Assembly: GCA_030544215.1 (NCBI GenBank)
Contig: JARZZO010000003.1
Coordinates: 28,462,379-28,526,378 of the forward strand
From: Zantedeschia hybrid cultivar
Lineage: Eukaryota > Streptophyta > Magnoliopsida > Alismatales > Araceae
Direction: 5' to 3'
DNA length: 64,000 bases
Positions 46,266 to 57,073 of the stretch are shown piece by piece. Made by a program: the position numbers and the translations under genes. The notes under the pieces were generated by a model, which saw only the letters and a list, made by a program, of their open reading frames with translations, made no database searches and was not told the DNA's origin. How positions within the stretch are numbered: position 1 is the stretch's first letter; every line of letters starts with the position of its first letter.

Positions 46266-47468
46266 CTGAACTTCTGTCTGGCTGAAGACGATAAACTTAG
46301 TGCTTGTTGGGAGGCAACCCAATATTTTAATTCAGTTTTTGTCCTTCTTTTCATTTTTAGGACCCTAAGCATCAGTCACCTTTGGTAAGTCGCATCCTCT
46401 TCGTCACAGGTTGTTTCTCTCCTTCACAATTCTCTTATGGCTGGCATGTTTTTTTATATCTTTTGTACCATTGAGGACAATGTCAATCAAGTTGGGGGGT
46501 GGGACAATCAATTTGATATGCATTTATTTGAAAATCTTTTGAAGAAAACTAATATCTTTCACTGAAAAATGGTCAAAATTTCTTTTAAAAATTTCTTTCA
46601 AAAACTTCTTTTCACATCCTATGAAAATTGCATGAAATCATGTTTCATTAAGTAAATCTTAAACAAATCAATTTTTTGTTAGTCACATTGGTTAAAGAGC
46701 CTTCAAAGTTTAAATATCCCACTTCACAAAAATCCACGGCAGGATAATTTTCACACTCACACGGCAACTTAGATAAATGAAATATCTTAAAAGTATAGAA
46801 TTGCTAGAATTAACCATAAGGATAAGACTACTTATTCTAATTTTTCTTTTTGGGTTGAATGAAAGGAATGTGTTAGGATTCGTAATAAGGGACTGTCCCA
46901 CTCAACACTCTAAAAGGGGCGGTCATTTAAAATGGACAGGTGTAAACACTAAAGGCAATTGAAGGTGTTAAAAGAGCTAAAGGAAGGTAGGTGCCAAAAA
47001 GTACGCACCTCCCCTCAGGCAATTCAAAGAGAGTGGCAAAAAGTACGCACTCTCAAAAACAAAAGTACAATTAAATGAAAAAGCCGTGCTAAAGAGTCCA
47101 TCGTACCATAAATATGACCAAGTCGTGAAAAGTGCTGAGTCGGGGCGGGAGCTGAAAAACGGTCCTCGCTGACTGATCGGAAAATCATTTATTCTCTTCT
47201 CTTCTCCAGGTAGTCTTATCTAAAGGGTAGTAAAGGCAAGAATATAGTAGAAAGGTCGGAAACGAGTTCTAAGCGTGACAATTTTCATGCACAATCACCT
47301 GTCGCGAATCAAAATATTGTGGGATATGAAAACTTTAGCTTAACCAATCGGCTACCACTTAAATTGTTTGTGATAGATACTATAAATGAAGCATGATAAT
47401 TCATTGTTTGTCCTAACTTTTCCTTATTTGCATTGCTAAGGGACTAGCAATGAGTAAGTTGGGGGGTG
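46266..47468 (+). other. 3' untranslated region of the Athila element with two PPT-like tracts
   Basis: 1.2 kb without a coding frame. AAGTTGGGGGGTG appears at 46489-46501 and again at 47456-47468, immediately before the 3' LTR; the second is the true polypurine tract. A degenerate tandem stretch of GTGCCAAAAAGTACGCACCT type lies at 46985-47060. Confidence 0.65.
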
Positions 47469-47750
47469 TGATAAATTGTTAAATTGATAATTTAAAGGCA
47501 ATCATGTGCATCATACTCGAGTTTTCATCTGCAAAATAACGTGAAATGATAGATAATTTCGTACCAATTCTAACAGTACCAATTTCGTCAAATTCCGACT
47601 TAAAAATATCGTCATTTCATGTGATTAATGGAGTATAGCGCGTTTGCGGTTTTTCGACAAAACCGAGATGAAATAAATAAATAAATGTGATGACTTTTAT
47701 GAAAATATGCTAATTTGAATTTATTTTATGTGAACAGGGCATGAAAGAAG

Positions 47751-47808
47751 CTGTGATGTAATGGTTATGTCTCTACGGGCTTGTGGGAGGTATGGGGTTC
47801 AAATCTCA
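47751..47808 (+). other. tRNA-like A/B-box segment in 3' LTR
   Basis: TGATGTAATGGTTATGTC (A-box-like) and GGGGTTCAAATC (B-box-like), same layout as 26562-26618. Confidence 0.45.
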
Positions 47809-48029
47809 ATAGAATCGCCCATCTTTTTGGAAAAATAAAAGACGTAGGGGCAAACTGGTCATTTACTCCTCATATTAGGGTTACCCTAACCCTTTACCCA
47901 TAAAACCCTAATTTAAGGGGCCAGCCGCCTTCTTTTCCTCCACTTTCTTTATTTTAAAAACCCTTCCTTCTCCTTAAAAGGATTCCCCCTTTTCCTCAGC
48001 AGGGTATTCTTTCTCTCTGTTTTCTCAAC

Positions 48030-48410
48030 CGCAGATTTTCTCTCTCTTTCTGTTTTCCTCTCTCTACCTCCCCCTTTCCCGCAGCCTCTCTTTCTCTCCC
48101 CTACTTTTTCCCTCTCAGCCACCCTCTCTCTGCCGCAGCCTCCCTCTCTCTCCTCCTTTTCTCCTCCTCTCTCCTTCTCCCTCTCTCCCGCAACCTCTCT
48201 TTCTCTCCCCTACTTTTTCTCTCTTAGCCACCCTCTCTCTGCCGCAGCCTCCCTCTCTCTCCTCCTTTTTTCCTCCTCTCTCCTTCTCCCTCTCTCCCGC
48301 AGCCTCTCTTTCTCTCCCCTACTTTTTCTCTCTCAGCCACCCTCTCTCTGCCGCAACTTCCCTCTCTCTCCTCCTTTTCTCCTCCTCTCCCCTTCTCTCT
48401 CTCACAGCAG
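48030..48410. repeat. CT-rich tandem repeat in 3' LTR
   Basis: Three to four copies of the same roughly 107-base pyrimidine unit as at 26812-27205. Confidence 0.85.
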
Positions 48411-48574
48411 CATCACCCGGCGTGCCTAGATGCGCCACGTGGCGCTGCGGGAAGATCTCCCGCCTTCCGCCGTCGCAGAGAAGCCACGCGGCTTCGCCGT
48501 GTTGTTCGCGAGCACGGGCATCGTCACCCGTGCCTGTGCATCGTCGACCGTGTCACCTCGCTTGCCGCCCCTTC

Positions 48575-50116
48575 TGTTGGGTTTTCTCGGGTTTCTCCGG
48601 ATCGCTTACGCAGCGGAAAATAAAATATTAAACAGCGATCCGTTCCCGTTTCGAAAAACTAAAATCAATTATCGGATAATCGAAGTTCTCACCGTGTGCG
48701 GATTCGAATCCGCAACCGTTCGGTTCCGTCGGTGCGACACCGCAAGCCGTGCAAGTGCCCGGCCTCTAGCGAAGTCCACGCGATCCTCCCTGCAACGGAT
48801 ATCCTCGCGTTCCTCATTCTTCGCAGCCCACGAAACCTCCTCCGGTCGCTGCAACACGCGGTCGATTTCCCGTCGAACGGGATTCGGAGAAGCGGCGGAG
48901 TAGATCTGGATCTGTCTGGATGCCAGAGAGAGAGAGAGAAACAGAGGAGGGTGGCTAGGGTTAGCAGTAGCTTGGCCTGCTTAGCCCGTTCGCTATGTTT
49001 TATACTAACCACGCGATTTTTCATAAAAACCCCCGGTTTGTATAAAACCCACTTATGTATCCATCGCCTTGAAAATCATTTGCGTGTGACCCTCTAGGCC
49101 CAAGTACAAGTCCAGTTAATGGCCCTACAAGCCCAGTGACTCCTCACTGGCTTTATTAACCAATTAATAACCCTTTATTAATTAATTAATCCATCGAATT
49201 GATGTCGCACATCGAATTCAACCGGGCCTCCGATCACGTAGGGTGCCAAGCAACATCGCGTGAACCCAGAAGGTATTGGGGTTAAGTAACCCACTCTGGG
49301 AACCTTTCTGCCGACAGTTACCGCGTGCATATAATCCTTTATTCGTACAATGCTCTCGAGTCAACTCAAGGTATGGCGAGCTGTCAAACCCTAACCGGTC
49401 GACTGACTTGGATTGGATGCCGCTGATGACTATCGGAAAACTCCTTTCTCGATATTATCGTCTGCCCTGGCCAGGGACTTCCGCGCATCCTTCCTAGAGC
49501 ATTCTCCCTCTAAGTACCGAGAGCGAATGATTCATTATTGACACACAATTCCCTTCGACGGTATTCCGCTGTACCCAATCCTTGGCGTATTAGAATCCCA
49601 TGGCTAGAGATTCGTAAACCAAGGTCAAAGCATAGAAGTCCACCGACAAGGTGTCCTTGGTGTCTCAGGTCCAAGGACCATCCACGCAACTGCGACAATA
49701 AAATCAAGCTGGTTGACAGTGAGGTACAATACCATCCAGCTATTCAGTTGGATCAGTTCAGTGAACTCATTCTCCAATGAGCACCTACAGATTCGCCTTA
49801 GTGTGTCCACACAAGTGACTTATGAGATCAGTCACCCTCATCATATGAGCAGGAGTAATCTGTACTAGTCTAACCGGATATCCGATGTCCTTCTCGGATA
49901 TCCTCCGACTAGGAACAATTAAGAATATGTGTGTTTAAGTGATCAGTCTCATTAGTATGATCTCATCATAATATGATCATTATAGCATATATTCACGGAC
50001 TTTATTATGAAACGAGAATTAATGCGATTTATACATAATGAATATTATGCCATTATATTAATAAATGAACGAGATTTACATAGTTAGATTGGCTTGTAGG
50101 CCACCTAAAACTAACA
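48575..50116 (-). repeat. 3' LTR of copia element 2
   Basis: 1542 bases, collinear with 54399-55930. Confidence 0.92.
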
Positions 50117-50130
50117 ATCTCCCACTTGGA

Positions 50131-52155
50131 CTAAAGCCAATCACCTTTATACAATAAGCCTATAGACTCTAGGTGACGCTCAAACACAATTTGAGCCAAC
50201 TGCTTTGTTAGTGGATCTGCTACATTGTCGACGGATGGAAATCTTTCCACTACTACATCTCCTCTGGTTATGATCTCTTTGATAAGGTGAAAGTGCCTCA
50301 GAATATGCTTCGATTTCTGATGAGACCGCGGCTCTTTCGCTTGCGCAATGGCTCCATTGTTGTCGCACAACAGTGGAAGATGCTCAGCGATGCTGGGAAC
50401 TATGCCGAGATCGGTGATGAATTTCTTCAACCACACTGCTTCCTTGGCGGCTTCAGCTGCAACGACGTACTCAGCTTCAGTCGTTGAATCTGTAGTGGTT
50501 ACTTGCTTGGAACTCTTCCAGCACACTGCGCCTCCGTTCAAAGTAAACACGAATCCAGATGTAGACTTACTATCATCCGGATCCGACTGGAAACTCGAGT
50601 CAGTAAAGCCATGCAGTTTCAAGTCACCTCCTCCATAGACAAGAAACATATCCTTAGTTCTTCTTAAGTACTTAAGGATACATTTCACTGCCTTCCAGTG
50701 CTCTTCGCCTGGATCAGCCTGAAATCTGCTCGTAACACTTAGAGCAAATGCAACATCAGGCCGTGTACATAGGATGGCATACATGATAGATCCTATGGCA
50801 GAGGCATAGGGTATTCTATCCATGAATGCCCTCTCATTAGGAGTCTTAGGAGACTGCTCCTTTGAGAGATTAATTCCATGTCTCATCGGTATGAGACCTC
50901 TCTTGGAATTTTCCATGCCAAACCTTTTGACTATGGTATCTATGTGCAAGGATTGGGTCATTCCAAGCATCCTCTTTGATCTATCTCTATAGATCCGTAT
51001 TCCTAATACGTAGGATGCTTCTCCCAAATCCTTCATGGAGAAGTGTTTTGACAGCCAGATCTTCATTGATGACATCATGGCTACATCATTCCCAATGAGT
51101 AGTATGTCATCTACGTAAAGAACTAGAAAAGTGACTGCACTCCCACTAGTCTTCTTGTATACACAAGGCTCATCTTCATTCTTAATGAAGTCATAAGACT
51201 TGACAGCATCGTCAAATTTTATGTTCCAGCTCCGGGAGGCCTGCTTCACTCCATAAATAGACCTCTGAAGCTTGCACACTTTATCTGGAGATTCTTTGGA
51301 TGTGAAACCTTCTGGTTGTATCATATACACCTCTTCCTCAAGGTTACCATTGAGGAAGACAGCCTTCACATCCATCTGCCAGATTTCATAATCAAAATGT
51401 GCGGCAATGGCGAGCAGAACTCTGATCGACTTTATCATGGCAACTGCTGAGAAAGTCTCGTCATAGTCAATTCCTTGCCTTTGACGATATCCCTTTGCCA
51501 CCAACCTTGCCTTATAAGTGTCGATCCGTCCATCAGCACCGATCTTTCTCTTAAAGATCCACTTGCAACCGATGGGTACAATACCCTCGGGGAAGTCCTC
51601 CAAGTTCCAAACTTGGTTGGTGTACATGGACTGGATTTCTGAGTTCATGGCTTCTCGCCATTTCTCGGCTTTTGGGCCTTCTATGGCCTCCTGGTATGTT
51701 TTAGGATCATCATCCTCATTATATTCTACCTTAGACTCACCTTCAATAATATGTCGCACATATCGTTCGGGCAATCTAGGTACTCTACCAGATCTACGTG
51801 GCTCATCTGTGTGTACCTGAACAGATTCAGGAACTAATATCTCATCTGATGAAAATGCAACTGTTTGGGGATCTGGAACCTCTTCCAGTACTATTTTACT
51901 CTCACTGTCCTCCTAGAGAAGGTATTCCTCTTCCAGGAAGATAGCTTTCCTAGCGACAAACACCTTTTGTTCACCAGGATGGAAAAAATAGTATCCAAAG
52001 GTTTCCTTTGGATATCCCACAAACCTACATTTATCTGTTCGTGATTCCAACTTGTCTGGATCATGCTTCTTTACATGAGCATGACAACCCCAGACTTTAA
52101 CATGTTTAAATTCTGGTTTCCTGCCTTTCCATATCTCATATGGAGTAGAGGCCAC
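50131..52155 (-). pseudogene. pol: Copia pol fragment: integrase C-terminus, RT, RNase H
   Basis: On the minus strand the frame begins abruptly at STPYEIWKG (after the integrase core). It continues through GYPKETFGYYF, RSGRVPRLPERY, then RT (VAKGYRQRQGIDYDETFS, YVDDILLIGND) and RNase H (TSGFVFTLNGGAVCW, TEAEYVVAAEAAKE), ending GDWL and stop at 50131. Only one nonsense codon was found, TAG at 51915-51913. The upstream junction near 52160 joins this frame to leader-like AT-rich DNA, so gag to integrase core (roughly 2 kb) was deleted. The surviving part is less damaged than the pol of copia element 1. Confidence 0.9.
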
Positions 52156-54385
52156 AGACTTGTTTATCTGAGGGTATTTAGATAACTTTTATCTTAGTCT
52201 CTCCTAGGTGATAGTATAAAAATATATCGTATATTTTTAGTAAATACTATACCTGCTTTGATTCATAATCACAAGAAAACAATGCATCTCATACATGTTC
52301 ATTAGTATGGTCATGGATAGCACAGTGGGTTTGACTAGAGCCAACAGTCAAACGCACACACAATCTAACACAACAATTATATTAGATATCCTGCAAACAC
52401 ATAGGCAAGAGATCTCCATCTTTTCGCCTTCCTGGTTGCAGCTATGGATCGTTCTCGCTCCTTCCTCGGTTGCCTCGATCATATTACATTAATTCTAGAA
52501 TTACATGTAATTAGAAGAGAGCCTTATGGCGAGTACAAGAGAGAGGGAGGTAGAAATACATCAGAGAATGAGAGAGGGAGAGATACGCAGATATCTATTT
52601 ATTAACAATTAATAAACATCCATCATTCATCTACGATCCACACAAACACATCATTCATCATATGAACAATTAAATAAGTGCATATCCATGACCACGGTAT
52701 GTTTTAAACATCCCACACATGATACAGCGCATCACATGGCTAAAATAAAAGAGTTTTCAAAATAAATAATTTTGGCTTTCAAAAAACTGGGATCCAATCA
52801 AAATTGGTATTTGAATTTCCAAAACACTTTTAATTAACTTAACATGCAATCAAATCTAATTTAAAAGCAATAAACACACATCACATGTGCACACAATCCA
52901 AATTAATAATTCCAGATTATTCCATGCAAATTAGAACAATTCTAATAATTAATCTAACAATTAGATTGAAACCCTATTAAGAATCTAACAATTAGACTAT
53001 TAAAGACTAATCTAACCTTTAGATTAATCTAACAAAGTTAATTAATAATTTAACACTTAAATTTATAATCAACTATAATTAATTATTAACTACTAATCTA
53101 ACATTTAGATTAGCCAATTGATGTTAATTATTAATTTAACTCTTAAACCAATAATTAACACTAACTAATTAATAATTAATTAATCTAACTCTTAGATTAG
53201 ATAATTAAAGTTATAATTAATTTAACTATTAAATTAATGACTAACAGTAATTAATCAAGGACTACTAATTTAACATTTAAATAAGTCATTAGAATTAATT
53301 ATTAATTTAACTCTTAAATTAATAACTAACTCTAAATGATTAACAATTAGATATGTTAATAACTAATAATCCAACAATTAGATTAATAATTATTAACCAC
53401 TAATTTTAACTCTGAAAATTAGACAAATTAAGGTCAATAATTAGTTTAACATTTAAACTAATACTAACCTCGATTAATTCACGACTAATTGCTAATTAAT
53501 AAACCTTTAAAATAATTAATGATTCAAAATCATCATGCCCAAATAATTAAAATTGATTAATAAATTTAAATATCAAAACACTTTTGAATTTTAAATTAAA
53601 ATCAGATTTTAACTTGATTAATTGGGCATGGGGTTTAATAGGGTTTTAAAGGGGGTTAAGATGGTTTTAATAAAAGGAAGCAGGGTTTAGCCCCTCTTGC
53701 TGAGCCAGCGCTCGACAGTTGGTCGAACTAAATCGAGCCAGGGCTCGAGCCCCTGTCTCAGCCGGCCCAAGACGTCTCTGGGCGGCATGGGCTGGCCGGT
53801 CCAGCCAGCCAACCGTCTTCTTCAACCGACGCTCAAACCTGGAAACCCTAAATGGGTTGCAGGTTGTTGATGGCGACAGGGGGGGAGCAACCAGCGCCGG
53901 CGGCGGCTGGCTCCGGCGCCGCCCGGTCCGGCCGGCGATGCCCCCGGCGCCGGTGACGAGCCCGGCGCCGGCAGGGCCGCCGGAGAAGCCCCATTCACAC
54001 GAAGCCCGAGCCCCTCAAAACTCCCCTAAAATCTGATTTTAGGTTCCTTTTAAAAACTTTGGGAAGAAAAAGGACTCTCCAACTCCTTCTCTGGCGCAGG
54101 TGAGTCGTGCCAGCCATGCCCGGTGAGATCCCTGGACATTCCAAGACCTCGGTCACCAACCCATCACATGGGGAGACCGGATCAAAGCCTCCAACAACCC
54201 AGTTCTTCATCATATGAAGAACACGAAAAACCACAGTTGAAATCCGAATATTGCATAATAATAATCAAATTAACCGTGTTCATCACATGAACACAGATCC
54301 AACAATTAATCGAAGTTAAAGCATGGAATAACTCATGAAAAAATTACTTCGGAGATCGAAACGGGACGAGAAACAGTAGAACTTG
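52156..54385 (-). other. Leader of copia element 2
   Basis: About 2.2 kb, similar in length to the leader of copia element 1 (2.3 kb). It contains GAGCCAGGGCTCGAGCCC hairpin units near the PBS side (53700-53760), a GC-rich patch to 54000, and a strongly AT-rich run (52860-53640) of degenerate repeats such as TTAATTTAACTCTTAAATTA. The conserved-loop hairpins of copia element 1 are not found here. Confidence 0.7.
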
Positions 54386-54398
54386 GCTCTGATATCAC
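54386..54398 (-). other. Primer-binding site of copia element 2, mutated
   Basis: The minus strand reads GTGATATCAGAGCCAAG next to the LTR end; the usual TGGTATCAGAGCC has one change (TGATATC). Confidence 0.8.
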
Positions 54399-55930
54399 TG
54401 TTGGATTTTCTCGGGTTTCTCCGGATCGCTCACGCAGCGGAAAATAAAATATTAAACAGCGATCCGTTCCCGTTTTGAAAAACTAAAATCGATTATCGGA
54501 TAATCGAAGTTCTCACCGTGTGCGGATTCGAATCCGCAACCGTTCGGTTTCGTCGGTGCGACACCGCAAGCCGCGCAAGTGCCCGGCTTCTAGCAAAGTC
54601 CACGCGATCCTCCCTGCGAGGGATATCCTCGCGTTCCTCGTTCTTCGCAGCCCATGAAACCTCCGCCGGTCGCGGTCGATTTCCCGTCGAACGGGATTCG
54701 GAGAAGCGGCGGAGCAGATCTGGATCTGTTTGGACGCCAGAGAGAAAGAGAGAAACAGAGGAGGGCGGCTAGGGTTAGCACCAGCTTGGCCTGCTCAGCC
54801 CGTTCGCTATGTTTTATACTAACCGCGCGATTTTTCATAAAAACCCCCGGTTTGTATAAAACCCACTTATGTATCCATCGCCTTGAGAATCATTTGCATG
54901 TGACCCTCTAGGCCCAAGTACCAGTCCAGTTAATGGCCCAACAAGCCCAGTGACTCCTCACTGGCTTTGTTAATCAATTAATAATCATTTATTAATTAAT
55001 TAATCAATCGAATTGATGTCGCACATCGAATTCGACCGGGCCTCAGATCACGTTGGGTGCCAAGCAACAGCGCGTGAACCCGGAAGGTATTGGGGTTAAG
55101 TAACCCACTCTTGGAACCTTTCCGCCGACAGTTATCGCGTGGATATAATCCTTCATTCGTACAATGCACTCGAGTCAACTCAAGGTATGGCGAGCTGTCA
55201 AACCCTAACCGGTCGACTCACTTAGATTGGATGCCACTGATGAATATCGGAAAACTCATTTCCCGATATTATCGTCCACCCTGGCCAGGGACTTCCGCAA
55301 ATCCTTCCTAGAGCATTCTCCCTCTAAGTACCGAGAGCGAATGATTCCTTATTGACACACAATTCCCTTCAACGGTATTCCGCTGTACCCAATCCTTGGC
55401 GTATTAGAATCCCATGGCTAGAGATACGTAAACCAAGGTCAAAGCACAGAATTCCACCGACAAGGTGTCCTTGGTGTCTCAGGTCCGAGGACCATCTACG
55501 CAACTGCGACAATAGAATCAAGCTGGTTGACAGTGAGGTACAATACCATCCAGCGATTCAGTTGGATCAGTTCAGTGAACTCATTCTCCAATGAGCACCT
55601 ACAGATTCGCCTTAGTGTCTCCACACAAGTGACTTATGAGATCAGTCACCCTCATCATATGAGCAGGAGGAATATGTACTAGTCTAACCGGATATCAGAT
55701 GTCCTTCTTAGATATCCTTCGACTATGAACGATTAAGAATATGTGTGTTTAAGTGATCAGTCTCATTAGTATGATCGCATCGTAATCTGATCACTATAGC
55801 ATATATTCACGGACTTCATTATGAAACGAGAATTAATGCGATTTATACATAATGAATATTATGCCATTATATTAATAAATGAACGAGATTTATATAGTTA
55901 GATTGGCTTGTAGGCTACCTAAAACTAACA
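54399..55930 (-). repeat. 5' LTR of copia element 2
   Basis: 1532 bases, TG...CA. Compared with the 3' LTR it lacks a few short stretches (for example near 54673 against 48848). Confidence 0.92.
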
Positions 55931-56526
55931 CCTTCCACCTCACCTGCCGCGCCGGCTGCCTCGTCCTCTACGCACTAGGCCTGGTCCAAAGCGCCGCTGC
56001 CACTTCGCGTCTTCCACGTACCCCCCGTGGTCCAGTGAGCCACCCCACATGCACATGAGCCCCTTCCGAACCCCTATTTGCTGCATGTGTTCGTTTATTT
56101 AATTTTCTATTAATTATTTTGTTAGTTTAGATGTGTGCTGTTACTGTTAGATGATTAGTGGTTAATGAGATTTTTGTTCAACATTTATTCAATTAATGGT
56201 TATTTCTTCCTTACATTAGTGGTGTTTGTTTACTCAGAACTAGTTTAGTTAATTAGATTTCTTTTTAATCTTAAGTCAATTAGCTTGTGTACTGATTAAT
56301 TGAATAATTAATCATTTAGTATAACTAGTTAATTCAAGTTTTCGTTATTTTTAGAATAATTGAACTCTAAAGTATTAAAAATCCTAAACAATCGTCATTT
56401 TTTTTTAGATTAACTAAATTACAAAGTTTTCAAAGTTAAAAATTTAACTCCCTGTAGATCGACTCGTGAGCCGATTAAAATATGATTGTTAGCTTGAATT
56501 TTTAAGGACATAATCATTGGCTATCA
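55931..56526 (+). repeat. 3' LTR of the Athila element, second part
   Basis: Continues CCTTCCACCTCACCTGCCGC, aligned with 27378 onward, and ends GGCTATCA. It is followed by AGCAT (56527-56531). Confidence 0.88.
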
Positions 56527-56531
56527 AGCAT

Positions 56532-57073
56532 ATTCTAAGGAATATTCTTCTTACCAGCACCGGTAAATTACTTGGACCAAAATATCCTTCTCTCTTGTTT
56601 TACGAAGAAAAGCCCTACTTGGCCAACTCCCTCCTCAGCCGGCCCTACCCCAACTCCCTCCTCAGCCAGCTCCTCCTGTCCGCTCAACTCCAACTCCTCC
56701 TCCGTCGTCCCCCGCAGATCGGAGCGCTCCGTCTCGGCACACGGACGCCCAACTCTCTCGATCACCGACCAGCTCTCTCCGTCACTGGCCCGCTTTCACA
56801 GTGTCATCCTATATCTTTCCTCCGCCTGTGATGCTGCATCAGCACCGTCCTCCCAACTAACACATCCATGGCGGCGGTGTGTCTGCCCAGCCCTCCCTCC
56901 ACACTGGGGGTGGAGGTCGCTGCTAGGGCTCCTTCCTCCACGACGAGGGTCACTACGCCCTATCCTCCTAGCCCAGCCCCCCCGGATAGGACTCTCTGCG
57001 CCATCGTCCACATCTGCGGTTAAAATCACGACCGACGAGGAATGCAGTGCATCTCCAACAGCAAAGAGACCCC
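56532..57073 (+). other. Region upstream of the second protease copy
   Basis: C-rich and T-rich sequence (CTCCCTCCTCAGCC, CTCCAACTCCTCC). An ORF crosses 56572-57159, but its Ser/Pro content and overlap with the protease exon in another frame suggest chance. Homology with the upstream region of the first copy begins only at about 57005, so most of this stretch has no counterpart there. Confidence 0.4.

Larger units (their letters stand above)
47469..48574 (+). repeat. 3' LTR of the Athila element, first part
   Basis: Aligned with 26280 onward. The tRNA-like segment is at 47751-47808 and the CT-rich tandem repeat at about 48030-48410. It is interrupted at CCTTC (48570-48574) by a copia element and resumes at 55931. 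Confidence 0.88.
48575..55930 (-). mobile_element. Ty1/copia element 2, minus strand, internally deleted
   Basis: LTRs at 54399-55930 (5') and 48575-50116 (3'). On the minus strand they start TGTTAGTTTTAGGTGGCC and end ATCCAACA or ACCCAACA. Perfect 5-bp target duplication CCTTC (48570-48574 and 55931-55935). PBS and PPT are present. Gag, protease and the integrase core are missing. It is related to copia element 1 in termini, leader motif and pol, but its LTRs are clearly a different subfamily; the solo LTR at 6205 belongs here. Confidence 0.92.
26280..56526 (+). mobile_element. Athila-lineage Ty3/gypsy retrotransposon with nested insertions
   Basis: LTRs start TGATAAATT at 26280 and 47469 and end GGCTATCA at 39720 and 56526. 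The flanks are AGCAT at 26275-26279 and 56527-56531, a perfect 5-bp target duplication. The PBS at 39726 and the PPT at 47456 are present. Gag-pol motifs (FMDD reverse transcriptase, GQRINK, EIRDKKGSENVVADHLSRI-like RNase H tail) are those of the Athila lineage. About 11.7 kb was inserted into the 5' LTR and 7.4 kb into the 3' LTR, so the element itself is about 11 kb. It landed between two tandem copies of an aspartic protease gene. Confidence 0.9.
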
